Origin: Bacteroidota bacterium
GTDB taxonomy: Bacteria; Bacteroidota; Bacteroidia; Chitinophagales; Chitinophagaceae
Direction of reading: 5' to 3'
NCBI GenBank assembly: GCA_030706685.1
Contig: JAUZOA010000029.1
Coordinates: forward strand, 1 to 56,004
DNA: 56,004 bases
Part shown: in pieces, positions 42,589 through 50,944 of the stretch
Layout of the letters: the number at the start of each line of letters is the position of its first letter
How positions within the stretch are numbered: the first letter of the stretch is position 1
Translations under genes and position numbers: made by a program
The notes under the pieces: model-generated
The model's input: only the letters and a program-made list of their open reading frames with translations
Database searches by the model: none
What the model was told of the DNA's origin: nothing

Positions 42589-44547
42589 TTATTTTTTCTT
42601 GCGCATTACAAATTGCTCATTCAGCAGGTCAAAAAGTTGTTTGTAGAATTCGTGCAGTTCTTCATACTGTGAAGCCGGGTAAAAGGGTTTCTTGAAATCC
42701 AACTGAACTTTCGTCATAAGATTATTGCCTGATATTTCGGCTCTCCGGGTGATGCTGATACTGGTATCGGACATTATCATCCGGATATTTTTAGGGAGCG
42801 TTTCGATTTCATACCCTTCAGGCAGCAAAAAATTCCCGATCACCAAATAGCTTTGGTTGTTGCCAAAAAAGACATCCGAAAAACGATTATCAGCAATGAA
42901 TGGATTTTTTTCGAGCCCTGTAAGTATGTTGGATGAAAAATAAGTGTAGTCGCCGGAAGAATTTAATGGCTGGCTGAATTTTATCTTTTGTACCAGCGGT
43001 AAACTATCGGATTCAAGATTCTCGAATACAACATCATCTATCTTCATGCCGGGGTTGGAACCTGTTATATATTTTTCAATAAATTTGTCTTTTCCTTTCT
43101 TAGCGGTTGGCAACCTGTCGAGACGGGAATAATCAAAGCTGGTTACCGTTACTTCGCCACTCATTTTGCCTGTCTCATCTATCTGTGAGTTCACGAGAAT
43201 GATATTTTTCGCGAGCATATCTTTATCAAATAGTTGCTTCCAGCCCCATTGCGAGGTTTCAATTTTTTCGATGACCAATCCCTCCGTGCTTACTACATCC
43301 TCTGGTATCAGGTGAGCCGGCGTTGATTTCTCGGAAGCATCCAGCACATAGTTTTTGTCGTCCAGGTCTACATAGGCCATTACTTTATTGAACTGGTGAT
43401 AGCCGGGATAGTCGTAAGTGCCTGCGTCCATCGTATTCACGACCCCGAAATTATGGGTGCTGACCAATACAGGGTGAGCATTCAGCCCGGCATCTTTGAG
43501 CAGGTTGACTAATATCAGGTTTATTTCCCCTACTGTACCTTTTTTATCTTTCCATGCTGATTTTACCCCGTCCAGGGCCCAGATGCCGGTGCTTTCATTC
43601 CATTGCATATTATCCTGAACGTATTTATAAATCGTTTTCATCCTCAGGTAAGGTGTTGTAATGGTTTTCAGTTTTTCATCCAGGTCGGCAGTCCGGGGAA
43701 TATTTTTTTTGAGCTGAACGCCAAAATCATCATCTTCCATAAGATGTTTTATGACATCCATCCAATTGACAACCCTGAAATTTCTTTTTCCGTCGAAGGT
43801 CCATGCTATTATCTTGGTTTCAAGACGATCCCGGTAATAATCATCATTAATAATATAGGGTTCATCGCGGAAGGCAGCTACATTCCTCATTACATAGGTC
43901 TTGTTGTACCTCGTTGAAGTTGATTCGTTCTTTTGTTCAAACTGCCTGGAACAGTATGGTGTAACATTTACCTCAATCTCCAGCGGGAAATCGATCGTAA
44001 AGCGGCTGTATTTGACAGGGATGGTTTCCTGGAAATACCAGTCAATAAGACCCAGACCGGATTCTTTATAAGTGTATTCAATGACGGAACCGGCCTTTAC
44101 TTCCGGGAATGTGAATACTTTTTCCGACTCTCTCTTATTCAGTTTTTTGTCATAAATCAGTTTCTTATCCACTTTGGTAACGATGATATTCCCGCCGGGG
44201 TCAAGATTATAGGTCTGGGCCTCCAGGTTACTTATTTGCTCTCCATCTTTCCCGCTCTCGTAAGGGAGATGAATATTGGCGCGTTCGAATCCCCTGTCAG
44301 AAAGAATCTTGATCCTTACCCTTTTTTTCATTTCCATTCCCTCAGAGCCAAGGATATAATCCATCTGGGCTTCGTCTACCAATACCAGGGCTTCTGCCTT
44401 GTTATCAAAATCACATTCTTTCATCAGGAGATCGGCTTTGTCCACCTTTCCAAAAGGAGGAGAATCGGGATCATTGTTCTTATTTTTTTGAGCGGTAAGT
44501 GAGAGGGTTGCAAACAGGGGTATTGCAAAAAGCAGAAGCTTTTTCAT
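42589..44547 (-). CDS. DUF3857 protein with inactive transglutaminase-like domain
   Basis: This 652-residue exported protein starts at the ATG at 44547 (MKKLLLFAIPLFATLSLTAQKNK), which gives a clean signal peptide. The 52-codon extension to 44703 does not look like a leader. It has a DUF3857 domain and a transglutaminase-like domain related to its neighbour. Where the partner has KYGDCK, this protein reads KKGTVGEIN (about residues 335-343), without the nucleophilic Cys. Where the partner has NHVILC, it reads FNKVMAY, without the His. It is therefore probably a pseudoenzyme or a binding subunit. It is the first gene of the pair. A 4-bp gap leads to the second. Confidence 0.9.
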   Translation of the reverse strand: MKKLLLFAIPLFATLSLTAQKNKNNDPDSPPFGKVDKADLLMKECDFDNKAEALVLVDEAQMDYILGSEGMEMKKRVRIKILSDRGFERANIHLPYESGKDGEQISNLEAQTYNLDPGGNIIVTKVDKKLIYDKKLNKRESEKVFTFPEVKAGSVIEYTYKESGLGLIDWYFQETIPVKYSRFTIDFPLEIEVNVTPYCSRQFEQKNESTSTRYNKTYVMRNVAAFRDEPYIINDDYYRDRLETKIIAWTFDGKRNFRVVNWMDVIKHLMEDDDFGVQLKKNIPRTADLDEKLKTITTPYLRMKTIYKYVQDNMQWNESTGIWALDGVKSAWKDKKGTVGEINLILVNLLKDAGLNAHPVLVSTHNFGVVNTMDAGTYDYPGYHQFNKVMAYVDLDDKNYVLDASEKSTPAHLIPEDVVSTEGLVIEKIETSQWGWKQLFDKDMLAKNIILVNSQIDETGKMSGEVTVTSFDYSRLDRLPTAKKGKDKFIEKYITGSNPGMKIDDVVFENLESDSLPLVQKIKFSQPLNSSGDYTYFSSNILTGLEKNPFIADNRFSDVFFGNNQSYLVIGNFLLPEGYEIETLPKNIRMIMSDTSISITRRAEISGNNLMTKVQLDFKKPFYPASQYEELHEFYKQLFDLLNEQFVMRKKK

Positions 44548-44752
44548 GTGGAAGAGTTTAAGGTTTACGTTAATGTGGTTAATGGGTGCCTGTCCTGTCG
44601 TTCTCCTAATATAAAACATTTTTCTCATGTCTTGTAGTAGGAAATGAAATATGCCGGAAAAGTAACAAACAAAACCTATTAAACAAATGATGCGTGTCAT
44701 CATTTTATTTTTCCCGGGTATAATTGATTCGTAAGCAGGATTCCGCGAATGG

Positions 44753-44778
44753 AAAAAAGAAACCAGGTCCTGGTTCTT
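44753..44778 (-). terminator. Intrinsic terminator of gntP
   Basis: On the minus strand, AGAACCAGG pairs with CCTGGTTTCT (one bulge) and is followed by six T residues (complement of 44753-44758). It starts just after the GntP stop. Confidence 0.75.
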
Positions 44779-46107
44779 TTATAATAGTATTGTGGATAAG
44801 AGGCACACTATTGCAATCGCCGTTATTCCCATAATGATTGTTGCAACGGAATACGCTTTAAGCATTGTTTTCATATCAATACCGGAAAATCTGGCGATCA
44901 CCCAGAAATAAGCATCATTGGCATGGGATATCATCATGGATCCTGCGCCCATTGCCAGCACCGTCAATAATCTTCCATTACTGCTATCAAGACCAAGAGC
45001 GGTAAGCAAAGGAAGTACAATAGACGCGGCGGTGATAATAGCTACGGTGGAAGATCCCTGGGCGGTTTTTAAAATAAAAGTAAGCAGGAAGGGGAACAGC
45101 AGTCCAAGCGTATTCAATGAACTGAGCTTCCCCAGATGGTTGCCGATATTTGTGGCAGCGAGTATCGCGCCGAAAGCACCGCCTGCGCCGATAATAAGAA
45201 GAATAGTTCCGGCTTTTTCAAGCGCTTCGTGCAGTAATACACTTAAAGTATTTTTATTCCAGTCTCTTTTCGCATTCACCGCCAGCAATACAGCAATAGA
45301 TAAAGCGATGACGGGATCTCCGATCGCCAGTAAATTCCCTGACCACTTACCGGTGGGAACGATGTTCGACAATAATGACTTTGCTGCAATCAAAATAATC
45401 GGAATGATCACCGGCAGGAAAGCTTTTAAAACAGGTGGCTGCAAACTTTGGTCTTCAGGTATTTCATCATCATTGATCGTGGGAGCAGGAATTTTTTTAC
45501 CGGCATATACGGCCCACCAATATCCCGCCAGCATTACGGGAACAGCGACGATGATGCCGTATAAAAGGAGTTTGCCAAAATCAACACCGATAGTACCGGC
45601 AGCGGAAGCAGCGCCGGGGTGGGGCGGAAGTAAACAATGTACTGCATATAATCCGGCTGCAAGTGATACACTCATGGTAATAACGGGAAGACCGGTTTTC
45701 CTGATCAATGATTTGTTTATCCCGTTTAATACGATATATCCCGAATCGCAAAAGACAGGAAGACCCACTATAAAGCCGGTAATACCGATAGCCAGTGAGG
45801 CATTTTTCTTACCTGTTTTTTCCAATATATAATTCGCCATTACTTTGGCGCAGCCTGTATGTTCGAGGAAAACGCCCAGCGTAGTGCCAAGCACGATAAT
45901 AAACCCAAGTGATTGCATGATATTGCCAAACCCTGTTTTGGCAGTACTGATGATTTCAGGCAACGGCATGCTTACACCCATGCCGGTGGCAAGACAGGCG
46001 ATCAGCATGGAAAAAAATACTGCCAGGCGCCACCTCGTGGTCAGTATAATGATCAGCATTATGCCTGCCAGCATGGAAATGATTACCCGGGCGAGAGAGG
46101 GATTCAT
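44779..46107 (-). CDS. GntP family gluconate:proton symporter
   Basis: This 442-residue inner-membrane permease has 12-14 helices. Recognisable GntP segments are GLPVFCDSGYIVLN, LLPPHPGAASAAGTIG, GAGGAFGAILAAT, QGSSTVAIITAASI and MGAGSMMISHANDAYFWVIARFSG. Substrates of the family are gluconate, idonate, D-serine or glycerate, and the sequence alone does not decide. There is no adjacent gluconate kinase, which argues for a different or more general organic acid substrate. The gene is followed by a terminator. The TonB-like gene ends 40 bp upstream. Confidence 0.92.
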   Translation of the reverse strand: MNPSLARVIISMLAGIMLIIILTTRWRLAVFFSMLIACLATGMGVSMPLPEIISTAKTGFGNIMQSLGFIIVLGTTLGVFLEHTGCAKVMANYILEKTGKKNASLAIGITGFIVGLPVFCDSGYIVLNGINKSLIRKTGLPVITMSVSLAAGLYAVHCLLPPHPGAASAAGTIGVDFGKLLLYGIIVAVPVMLAGYWWAVYAGKKIPAPTINDDEIPEDQSLQPPVLKAFLPVIIPIILIAAKSLLSNIVPTGKWSGNLLAIGDPVIALSIAVLLAVNAKRDWNKNTLSVLLHEALEKAGTILLIIGAGGAFGAILAATNIGNHLGKLSSLNTLGLLFPFLLTFILKTAQGSSTVAIITAASIVLPLLTALGLDSSNGRLLTVLAMGAGSMMISHANDAYFWVIARFSGIDMKTMLKAYSVATIIMGITAIAIVCLLSTILL

Positions 46108-46147
46108 TAAAACAAGATAACAAAATAAGGATTGTCAACCTTTTCTT

Positions 46148-46646
46148 CTACTCTTTTGTCACGTAGAAAGTAAAGGATTGTTTCCTGTATGCTTTTACAG
46201 GATGGCCATCCTGAACGGCAGGTATCCATCGGGGAGATTTTTGTAAGACCCTGATCACTTCATTTTCCATGCCATACCCTTGCCCGGAGAGAGCCTTGAA
46301 TCCTGAAAGTTTTCCATCAATGTCCACGATGAATTGTATAGTAACGGTGTATTTGCCGATCGGGGCGCCGTTTTCAACAGGTACACCGGCATTAAGGTTT
46401 TTTTCAAGAAATTTATTCCAGCTTTGCAGGCCTCCGGGGAAATAGGCTTCTTTTTCTACTTTTGTAAAAATAGTATTACCCATAACAGAACTGTCTTCAG
46501 CAGGAATAGTATCCCCCAGTTCTTTTTTCGGGCCCGTATTATGAAGAAGGGATATGCCGGTACTGCTAAAAGCAGGCAGGAACAGGATAAAAGCGGCAAA
46601 GACTGTAATGACCAGCAGGGTTGCAGAAAGTTTTTTTGAATATCAT
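46148..46646 (-). CDS. TonB C-terminal domain protein, frameshifted at an A7 run
   Basis: Positions 46148-46483 encode a TonB C-terminal domain (GKYTVTIQFIVDIDGKLSGFKALSG, GYGMENEVIRVLQKSPRWIPA), but the ATG at 46483 gives no signal peptide. The reading frame stays open upstream. The ATG at 46644-46646 (MIFKK) is in another frame until an A7 run (complement of 46631-46637). Removing one A gives MIFKKLSATLLVITVFAAFI, a perfect signal peptide, and joins the domain frame. With seven A the first frame stops after about 25 codons. So either the gene is broken, or the assembly has one A too many, or slippage restores the frame. TonB-like exported proteins lie near GntP and are probably unrelated to it. 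Confidence 0.8.
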
Positions 46647-46710
46647 AGCATGTATTTGACGCGATGTATTAAATATGGCGTGATCCACGCACTCCCTGTA
46701 ACAACCCTTT

Positions 46711-47148
46711 TTATTTTCGCTTCGATGAATGCAGGAATCTTATTTTCCATTTACCATCTTGCTTCTCGAACGTAGCACTTTCCAGGAATTTTACGGATAG
46801 GGAGGTACTGTCGCGGGCAGTAAGAATTGCTTCCCTGAAATAATAGGCCGAAGCATTCGCTTTGCCGAAATAGGTATTTAAGCTGTCAAACTTAAACTGG
46901 ACAGTGAAGGCGCCCATCTCTTCGACCGCTCTTACAGCGCTTTCATTATTGAACACATCACCATTTTCAAAAAGAACAAAATCATGGGTAGTGAGCGCAT
47001 TCATTTTGGCAAGCTCTTTCCGGGCCATCGCATTGTAATAATCGGACAGGATGGTTTTTAATTCATCTTTTTTAACCTCGCTGCCGGGATCAGACTGGCA
47101 GGAAAAAATTCCAGTCAACAATAATATAATAAAGAACCTGTTTTTCAT
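46711..47148 (-). CDS. DUF4440 / SnoaL-like lipoprotein
   Basis: This 145-residue protein starts at the ATG at 47148 (MKNRFFIILLLTGIFSCQ). The lipoprotein signal has a lipid-attachment Cys17 in IFSCQ. Then LKTILSDYYNAMARKELAKMNALTTHDFVLFENGDVFNNESAVRAVEE and SVKFLESATFEKQDGKWKIRFLHSS follow the NTF2-like DUF4440 pattern. Such proteins bind small ligands or act as ketosteroid-isomerase-like enzymes. The function is unknown. The gene precedes the frameshifted TonB gene by 64 bp on the same strand. Confidence 0.82.
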   Translation of the reverse strand: MKNRFFIILLLTGIFSCQSDPGSEVKKDELKTILSDYYNAMARKELAKMNALTTHDFVLFENGDVFNNESAVRAVEEMGAFTVQFKFDSLNTYFGKANASAYYFREAILTARDSTSLSVKFLESATFEKQDGKWKIRFLHSSKRK

Positions 47149-47254
47149 GTGCAAGCAGTTTTATTCAGGAGTTACCGGCTATCGCTTCCGGTATAGCCAG
47201 TAAGTTTAAATATACAGCGTTTTATCATTTAAACGAGCGGGTTTTTACCGGGCC

Positions 47255-47292
47255 TACCAGGTTTTGGAATGGAGATCCCTCTTGCATCTGGG
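47255..47292. repeat. Fragment of the dispersed palindromic repeat, copy D
   Basis: TTTTGGAATGGAGATCCC followed by TCTTGCATCTGGG matches the left end of copy A (24064-24110). Only this end is present, in the spacer between the DUF4440 gene and the unknown gene at 47316. Confidence 0.55.
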
Positions 47293-47315
47293 CTACTTTT
47301 CGAAATAAGCTATCG

Positions 47316-47834
47316 TCATTTTACCCTGGTCATATACATATACCAATTCCATTCCCAGCTTTTTCCCTTATCCTCCGAAAAAGCCTGGCTCCATACGGGC
47401 TCATCGGGATTTGAAGCATCCCATAGAAACATCACCCAAATATTCTTTCCGTCAAAAATATCTTCCGCGTAAAAACGGCCAATGCCATTTTCAAAAGAAC
47501 CGGTAACAGGTGTATCCAATACAGCTTTATTACTGTCTGCCCAGTAAATACTCCATAACCTCGTTTGCGGGTTGAAAAGACGAAGCGTCATCCCTTCAAA
47601 CAGGTCATCTCCTGTTCCTGTTTTGAAAAAATCCACGTTGCCCAGTCCATTCAATACTTTAAACATCTCCTGCCCGGCTTCGAATTCAATCCATTCAGTA
47701 CAATGATTCAATCTTGTTTTTAACTTTCGGTTACGGATATTCCATTTGCCCGCATAAAAATCAAAATCGTTTTTCGAAGAAGTGGGGGAAGGGGCGATCG
47801 GTAATTCACCTTTGATGACCGGGAACTGCTGCAT
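47316..47834 (-). CDS. Conserved protein of unknown function
   Basis: This 172-residue protein (from the ATG at 47834, MQQFPVIKGE) has a well-preserved beta-rich pattern: DFDFYAGKWNIRNRKLKTRLNHCTEWIEFEAG, then GLGNVDFFKT, FEGMTLRLFNPQTRLWSIYWADSNKAVLDTPVTGSFENGIGRFYAEDIFDGKNIWVMFLWDAS and WSQAFSEDKGKSWEWNWYMYMTR. It resembles DUF1579-like or heme-binding-like beta barrels, but I do not know an assigned function. The longer frame from 47906 (MMSGTAIG) adds residues not in keeping with the rest and is not taken. No close partner gene. Confidence 0.72.
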   Translation of the reverse strand: MQQFPVIKGELPIAPSPTSSKNDFDFYAGKWNIRNRKLKTRLNHCTEWIEFEAGQEMFKVLNGLGNVDFFKTGTGDDLFEGMTLRLFNPQTRLWSIYWADSNKAVLDTPVTGSFENGIGRFYAEDIFDGKNIWVMFLWDASNPDEPVWSQAFSEDKGKSWEWNWYMYMTRVK

Positions 47835-47996
47835 TTGATTAAGATTTATTTGAGCTACAAAGAAAGAGGGAGCCACTGACAGCCCTATGGCAGTGCCGCT
47901 CATCATTTCGCCCGGGAAGATTCACTTGCTTATTGATAACTTTAATTCTCTTCGTGGCCGCTTATAAACCTATCAATAACCTCTAAACTATATGTT

Positions 47997-48329
47997 ATGC
48001 GGTCAGTTTTATTATCATTGCTCTTTCTGCCCCTTTTTGCAGGGGCCCAGATTAACCGGTCGGCCAAAGAGTTTGCCAGTGAAAGAATCGGGGATTATAT
48101 AACCGGCAAACTATTTAAAGATCTTTCTTATCAGCCTGTTTCTTTCGGTGAACTAATGAACCATGAGGACAAAGATCTTGACATCGCCTGGACCATTGAG
48201 CATAAGTTTGTGATCACGGACACCGAGTTTGCAGATAAGAAAACAGCCGTCCATACATCTTATAAGTTCCTGTTTTACCTGGACAGGCAAATGAAAGTGA
48301 AGAAAGCCGAGACCTTTATTTCCAATTGA
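47997..48329 (+). CDS. Short exported protein of unknown function
   Basis: I do not recognise this 110-residue protein. It has a signal peptide (LLSLLFLPLFAGAQ; cut near residue 18), a helical stretch (SAKEFASERIGDYITGKLF) and a beta-rich end (IEHKFVITDTEFADKKTAVHTSYKFLFYLDRQMKVKKAETFI). It is probably a periplasmic or surface single-domain protein. It is located beside the repeat-rich spacer. Confidence 0.65.
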   Translation: MRSVLLSLLFLPLFAGAQINRSAKEFASERIGDYITGKLFKDLSYQPVSFGELMNHEDKDLDIAWTIEHKFVITDTEFADKKTAVHTSYKFLFYLDRQMKVKKAETFISN

Positions 48330-48362
48330 GGCGGGCAGAAGTTCAGTTGGATAATTGGGAAA

Positions 48363-48846
48363 AATGGTCCCTCTTGCACCGGGAGGGAAATCGGGAAATT
48401 TGTTGAAAGTCATAAAGGTTGGAAATAGGGCGATTTCCCAATCATTGCTGTCCGGGAAAAATGAATGTGTATTATTAAAAACCAGTACAATCAAGGTCTT
48501 GAGCATGCTGATATAAATGGGGGCCTGCTTTTAGAAATCTTCTTATCCCGGTACACTGCACGAGGCGTTCCGAGGGAACGCTTCGCCGACCCTCTCACCT
48601 GTCTACCCACGATGTGTTCCGCCGGAACACGGGAAAACCCCGGGGCAATGATGCAGAACAATAAATAAATGCAGGAGACTTTCATGCCCCATCGGGGCAT
48701 ATCGTGGGTAGCTAATTCATTTGAGTGTCCCACTACGTTCCGGAGGAACGTATCGTGCAAGTCAATATAAATTAAGTGATCACAATTTTCCCCGGACAGC
48801 AATGATTTCCCTCCCGATAGTTATCGGGATCCCACTTTTCAAAATC
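48363..48846. repeat. Dispersed palindromic repeat, copy C, interrupted
   Basis: The left part (48363-48442) starts GGTCCCTCTTGCACCGGGAGGG and runs to GGGAAATTTGTTGAAAG and GATTTCCCAAT. The right part (48805-48846) reads TTTCCCTCCCGAT, then CGGGATCCCACTTTTCAAAAT. Together they correspond to copies A and B, but the middle is replaced by the nested element at 48443-48804. The 48330-48976 gap holds no gene. Confidence 0.65.
48443..48804. mobile_element. Nested palindromic element, MITE/REP-like
   Basis: The ends are 20-bp inverted repeats (CATTGCTGTCCGGGAAAAAT at 48443-48462 and its near-perfect complement at 48785-48804). Inside, TGCACGA (48558) faces TCGTGCA (48753), and CTACCCACGAT (48603) faces ATCGTGGGTAG (48701). 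Four short perfect palindromes sit within: 48565-48581, 48614-48630, 48684-48700 and 48734-48752. There is no transposase. It is probably a non-autonomous element made of REP-like units that inserted into repeat copy C. Confidence 0.65.
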
Positions 48847-48961
48847 GAAAAAATCAAATTGCGTTACTTTCGGTAACCTGGTATTGTTTTAGTTTGAACT
48901 CTATTATTGAGAGAGAGCCGCCTTTTTATGTTAATAGCAGGAAGCGTAATTTTACAACTGT

Positions 48962-48968
48962 AAGGAGG
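48962..48968 (+). promoter_or_regulatory. Strong Shine-Dalgarno site of the SRPBCC gene
   Basis: AAGGAGG at 48962-48968 lies 8 nt before the ATG at 48977. It is unusual in Bacteroidota, whose genes rarely carry a full site. It decides the start. Confidence 0.75.
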
Positions 48969-48976
48969 AAAAGATA

Positions 48977-49453
48977 ATGACAGCAGTTGGAAATAAAAGA
49001 TCAGATTCTGCTTCAAAAATTATCAGGGCATCTCCGCAAAGAATCTACCAGGCATTTTTGGATCCAAAGGCTGTTGCCTCGTGGAGACCCCCCGAGGGGA
49101 TGAGATGCCAAATCTATGCCTTCGACTCTCATGAGGGCGGAACCTTTCAAATGTCATTCGGATATACTGATATGAATCACACGGTGCGTGGCAAAACATC
49201 AGAACACGCTGATGTGTTTCAAGGGAAGTTCCTGGAATTGATCCCTGATCAGCGTATCGTTGAATTAGTCGAATTTGAATCTGACAATCCTGCTTTCGCG
49301 GGAGCGATGACAATCACTACAACTCTGGTTCCTGTGCAGGGAGGTACTGAAGTTACAATCCTTTGCGAGAACGTACCGGTTGGAATCCGGCCGGAGGATC
49401 ATGATAAAGGCATGGAGTCAACGCTGAAGAATCTTGCCGCATTTACTGAGTGA
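48977..49453 (+). CDS. SRPBCC (AHSA1-like) domain protein
   Basis: This 158-residue cytoplasmic protein belongs to the START/SRPBCC helix-grip fold, close to Activator of Hsp90 ATPase homologue 1-like proteins. Segments such as IIRASPQRIYQAFLDPKAVASWRPPEGMRCQIYAFDSHEGGTFQMSFGYTD, FLELIPDQRIVELVEFESDNPAFAGAMTITTTLVPVQGGTEVTILCENVPVG and the C-terminal helix are typical. The fold binds hydrophobic ligands. Function unknown. Start set by the Shine-Dalgarno site. The codon choice and strong Shine-Dalgarno site beside mobile repeats hint at gain by transfer, but that is only a hint. Confidence 0.9.
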   Translation: MTAVGNKRSDSASKIIRASPQRIYQAFLDPKAVASWRPPEGMRCQIYAFDSHEGGTFQMSFGYTDMNHTVRGKTSEHADVFQGKFLELIPDQRIVELVEFESDNPAFAGAMTITTTLVPVQGGTEVTILCENVPVGIRPEDHDKGMESTLKNLAAFTE

Positions 49454-49587
49454 AATACTATATTGTTCCTGTGATCAACGTCTCAAACAGTTTATAAGCC
49501 GGCGTTCAAACTCGGACGCTAAGACAACTTAAATGTTAAGCGAGTAAGAATAAATTCCTTAATTTACTTCTTTCCTAATTGATTGTC

Positions 49588-50856
49588 ATGATGAAAAGCT
49601 TTGTATTGCCCAGGCGTTCTACGGTGATTATATGGGTGATTGTTACCCTGGTTTTCTTTCTTACCCGGTGTATTAACAGGGACAAGGGAAAGCCATCCGT
49701 ATCCGATAAGGATAAATTCAGCCAATTCGCCGGTTCTGCAAAATGCGCCGGTTGTCATAAAGATATTTATGCCAGTCATATTCATACTCCTCATTACCTG
49801 ACTTCCCGGCCCGCTTCAGAGGAATACATCAAAGGAAGTTTTGCGCCCGGTGAGAACAGGTATGCTTATAACGCATCGCTTTTCGCAGACATGGAAAAAA
49901 GAGACAGCGGTTTGTTCCAGGTTATATATTACCAGGGGGCTCAAAAAGCGATCCTGCCATTCAATATAGTTGTTGGGTCAGGCGCGAAAGGCCAGACATA
50001 TATCTACTGGCGAAAAAACTGGCCTCTTCAATTACCTATATCTTATTTTACCGCGGCTCATAAATGGGCGAATAGCCCGGGTTATCCCAACAAAGTTGTT
50101 ATCAACAGGATTATTACATCGCGCTGCCTGGAATGTCATACCACTTATGCTGAAATGATATCCTCCCCGGGCAAGGAGCCGGAAGAATTTAACCGCGATC
50201 GTATACTATTCGGGGTGGATTGTGAAAAATGCCATGGCCCTGCCGCCAGTCATGTGGAATTTCACCTCCAAAACCCTAATGAAAAAAAGGGGAGATATAT
50301 ACTTAATCCCGCTTCATTTTCAAGACAGCAAAGTCTTGATCTCTGCGCTTTGTGTCATGGAGGGCAATTGACGAAGACAAAACCTTCTTTTTCATTTACA
50401 GCCGGCGACGCTTTAACCGACTATTTTAAAATGGATACGGCTAAAGCGGCGCATCTTTCTTCTGATAATATTGATGTGCACGGCAATCAATATGGATTGC
50501 TGAGAGACAGTAAATGTTTTATCATGAGTGATACCATGACCTGCATTACCTGTCATAATACACATGAAAACGAAAGGGGAAAAATTGAATTATTTTCCCA
50601 GAGATGCATGACCTGTCATAACAAGGAGCATGGAACATTTTGTAAAATAAAACCGGGCATGGTCAGTTCCCTGGAGAAAAATTGCATTGATTGCCACATG
50701 CCCAAACAGGGGTCCAGGGCTATCGTCCTCCAGCTTTCGGGGCATGAAGCGCCCATTGCTGCCATGATACGTTCGCATTTTATCAGTATTTACCCTGGGG
50801 AAGTAAAAAAGTATATGGATGCGCTGGACAAGGACAAAACGAAGAAAATAAATTAA
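49588..50856 (+). CDS. Seven-heme c-type cytochrome
   Basis: This exported multiheme cytochrome has about 422 residues from the ATG at 49588 (MMKSFVL). An upstream TTG in the same frame is less likely. One N-terminal membrane helix (residues 11-26) ends with a Cys in TRCINR. Seven CxxCH motifs follow: CAGCH (about 53), CLECH (180), CEKCH (212), CALCH (253), CITCH (319), CMTCH (340) and CIDCH (366). The pattern is that of the cytochrome c554/multiheme family used in nitrogen or sulfur oxyanion metabolism or in electron transfer. No reductase or oxidase gene lies next to it, so its role is open. It would need CcmE/CcmF-type maturation. Confidence 0.92.
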   Translation: MMKSFVLPRRSTVIIWVIVTLVFFLTRCINRDKGKPSVSDKDKFSQFAGSAKCAGCHKDIYASHIHTPHYLTSRPASEEYIKGSFAPGENRYAYNASLFADMEKRDSGLFQVIYYQGAQKAILPFNIVVGSGAKGQTYIYWRKNWPLQLPISYFTAAHKWANSPGYPNKVVINRIITSRCLECHTTYAEMISSPGKEPEEFNRDRILFGVDCEKCHGPAASHVEFHLQNPNEKKGRYILNPASFSRQQSLDLCALCHGGQLTKTKPSFSFTAGDALTDYFKMDTAKAAHLSSDNIDVHGNQYGLLRDSKCFIMSDTMTCITCHNTHENERGKIELFSQRCMTCHNKEHGTFCKIKPGMVSSLEKNCIDCHMPKQGSRAIVLQLSGHEAPIAAMIRSHFISIYPGEVKKYMDALDKDKTKKIN

Positions 50857-50944
50857 TCCACAGCGGCAGGGCTAAAACAATTTTGTGATTTTTTTTGCGT
50901 TTAAAGACTAATCCAATATTTGAAAACCACCAATATCCGTTCGT

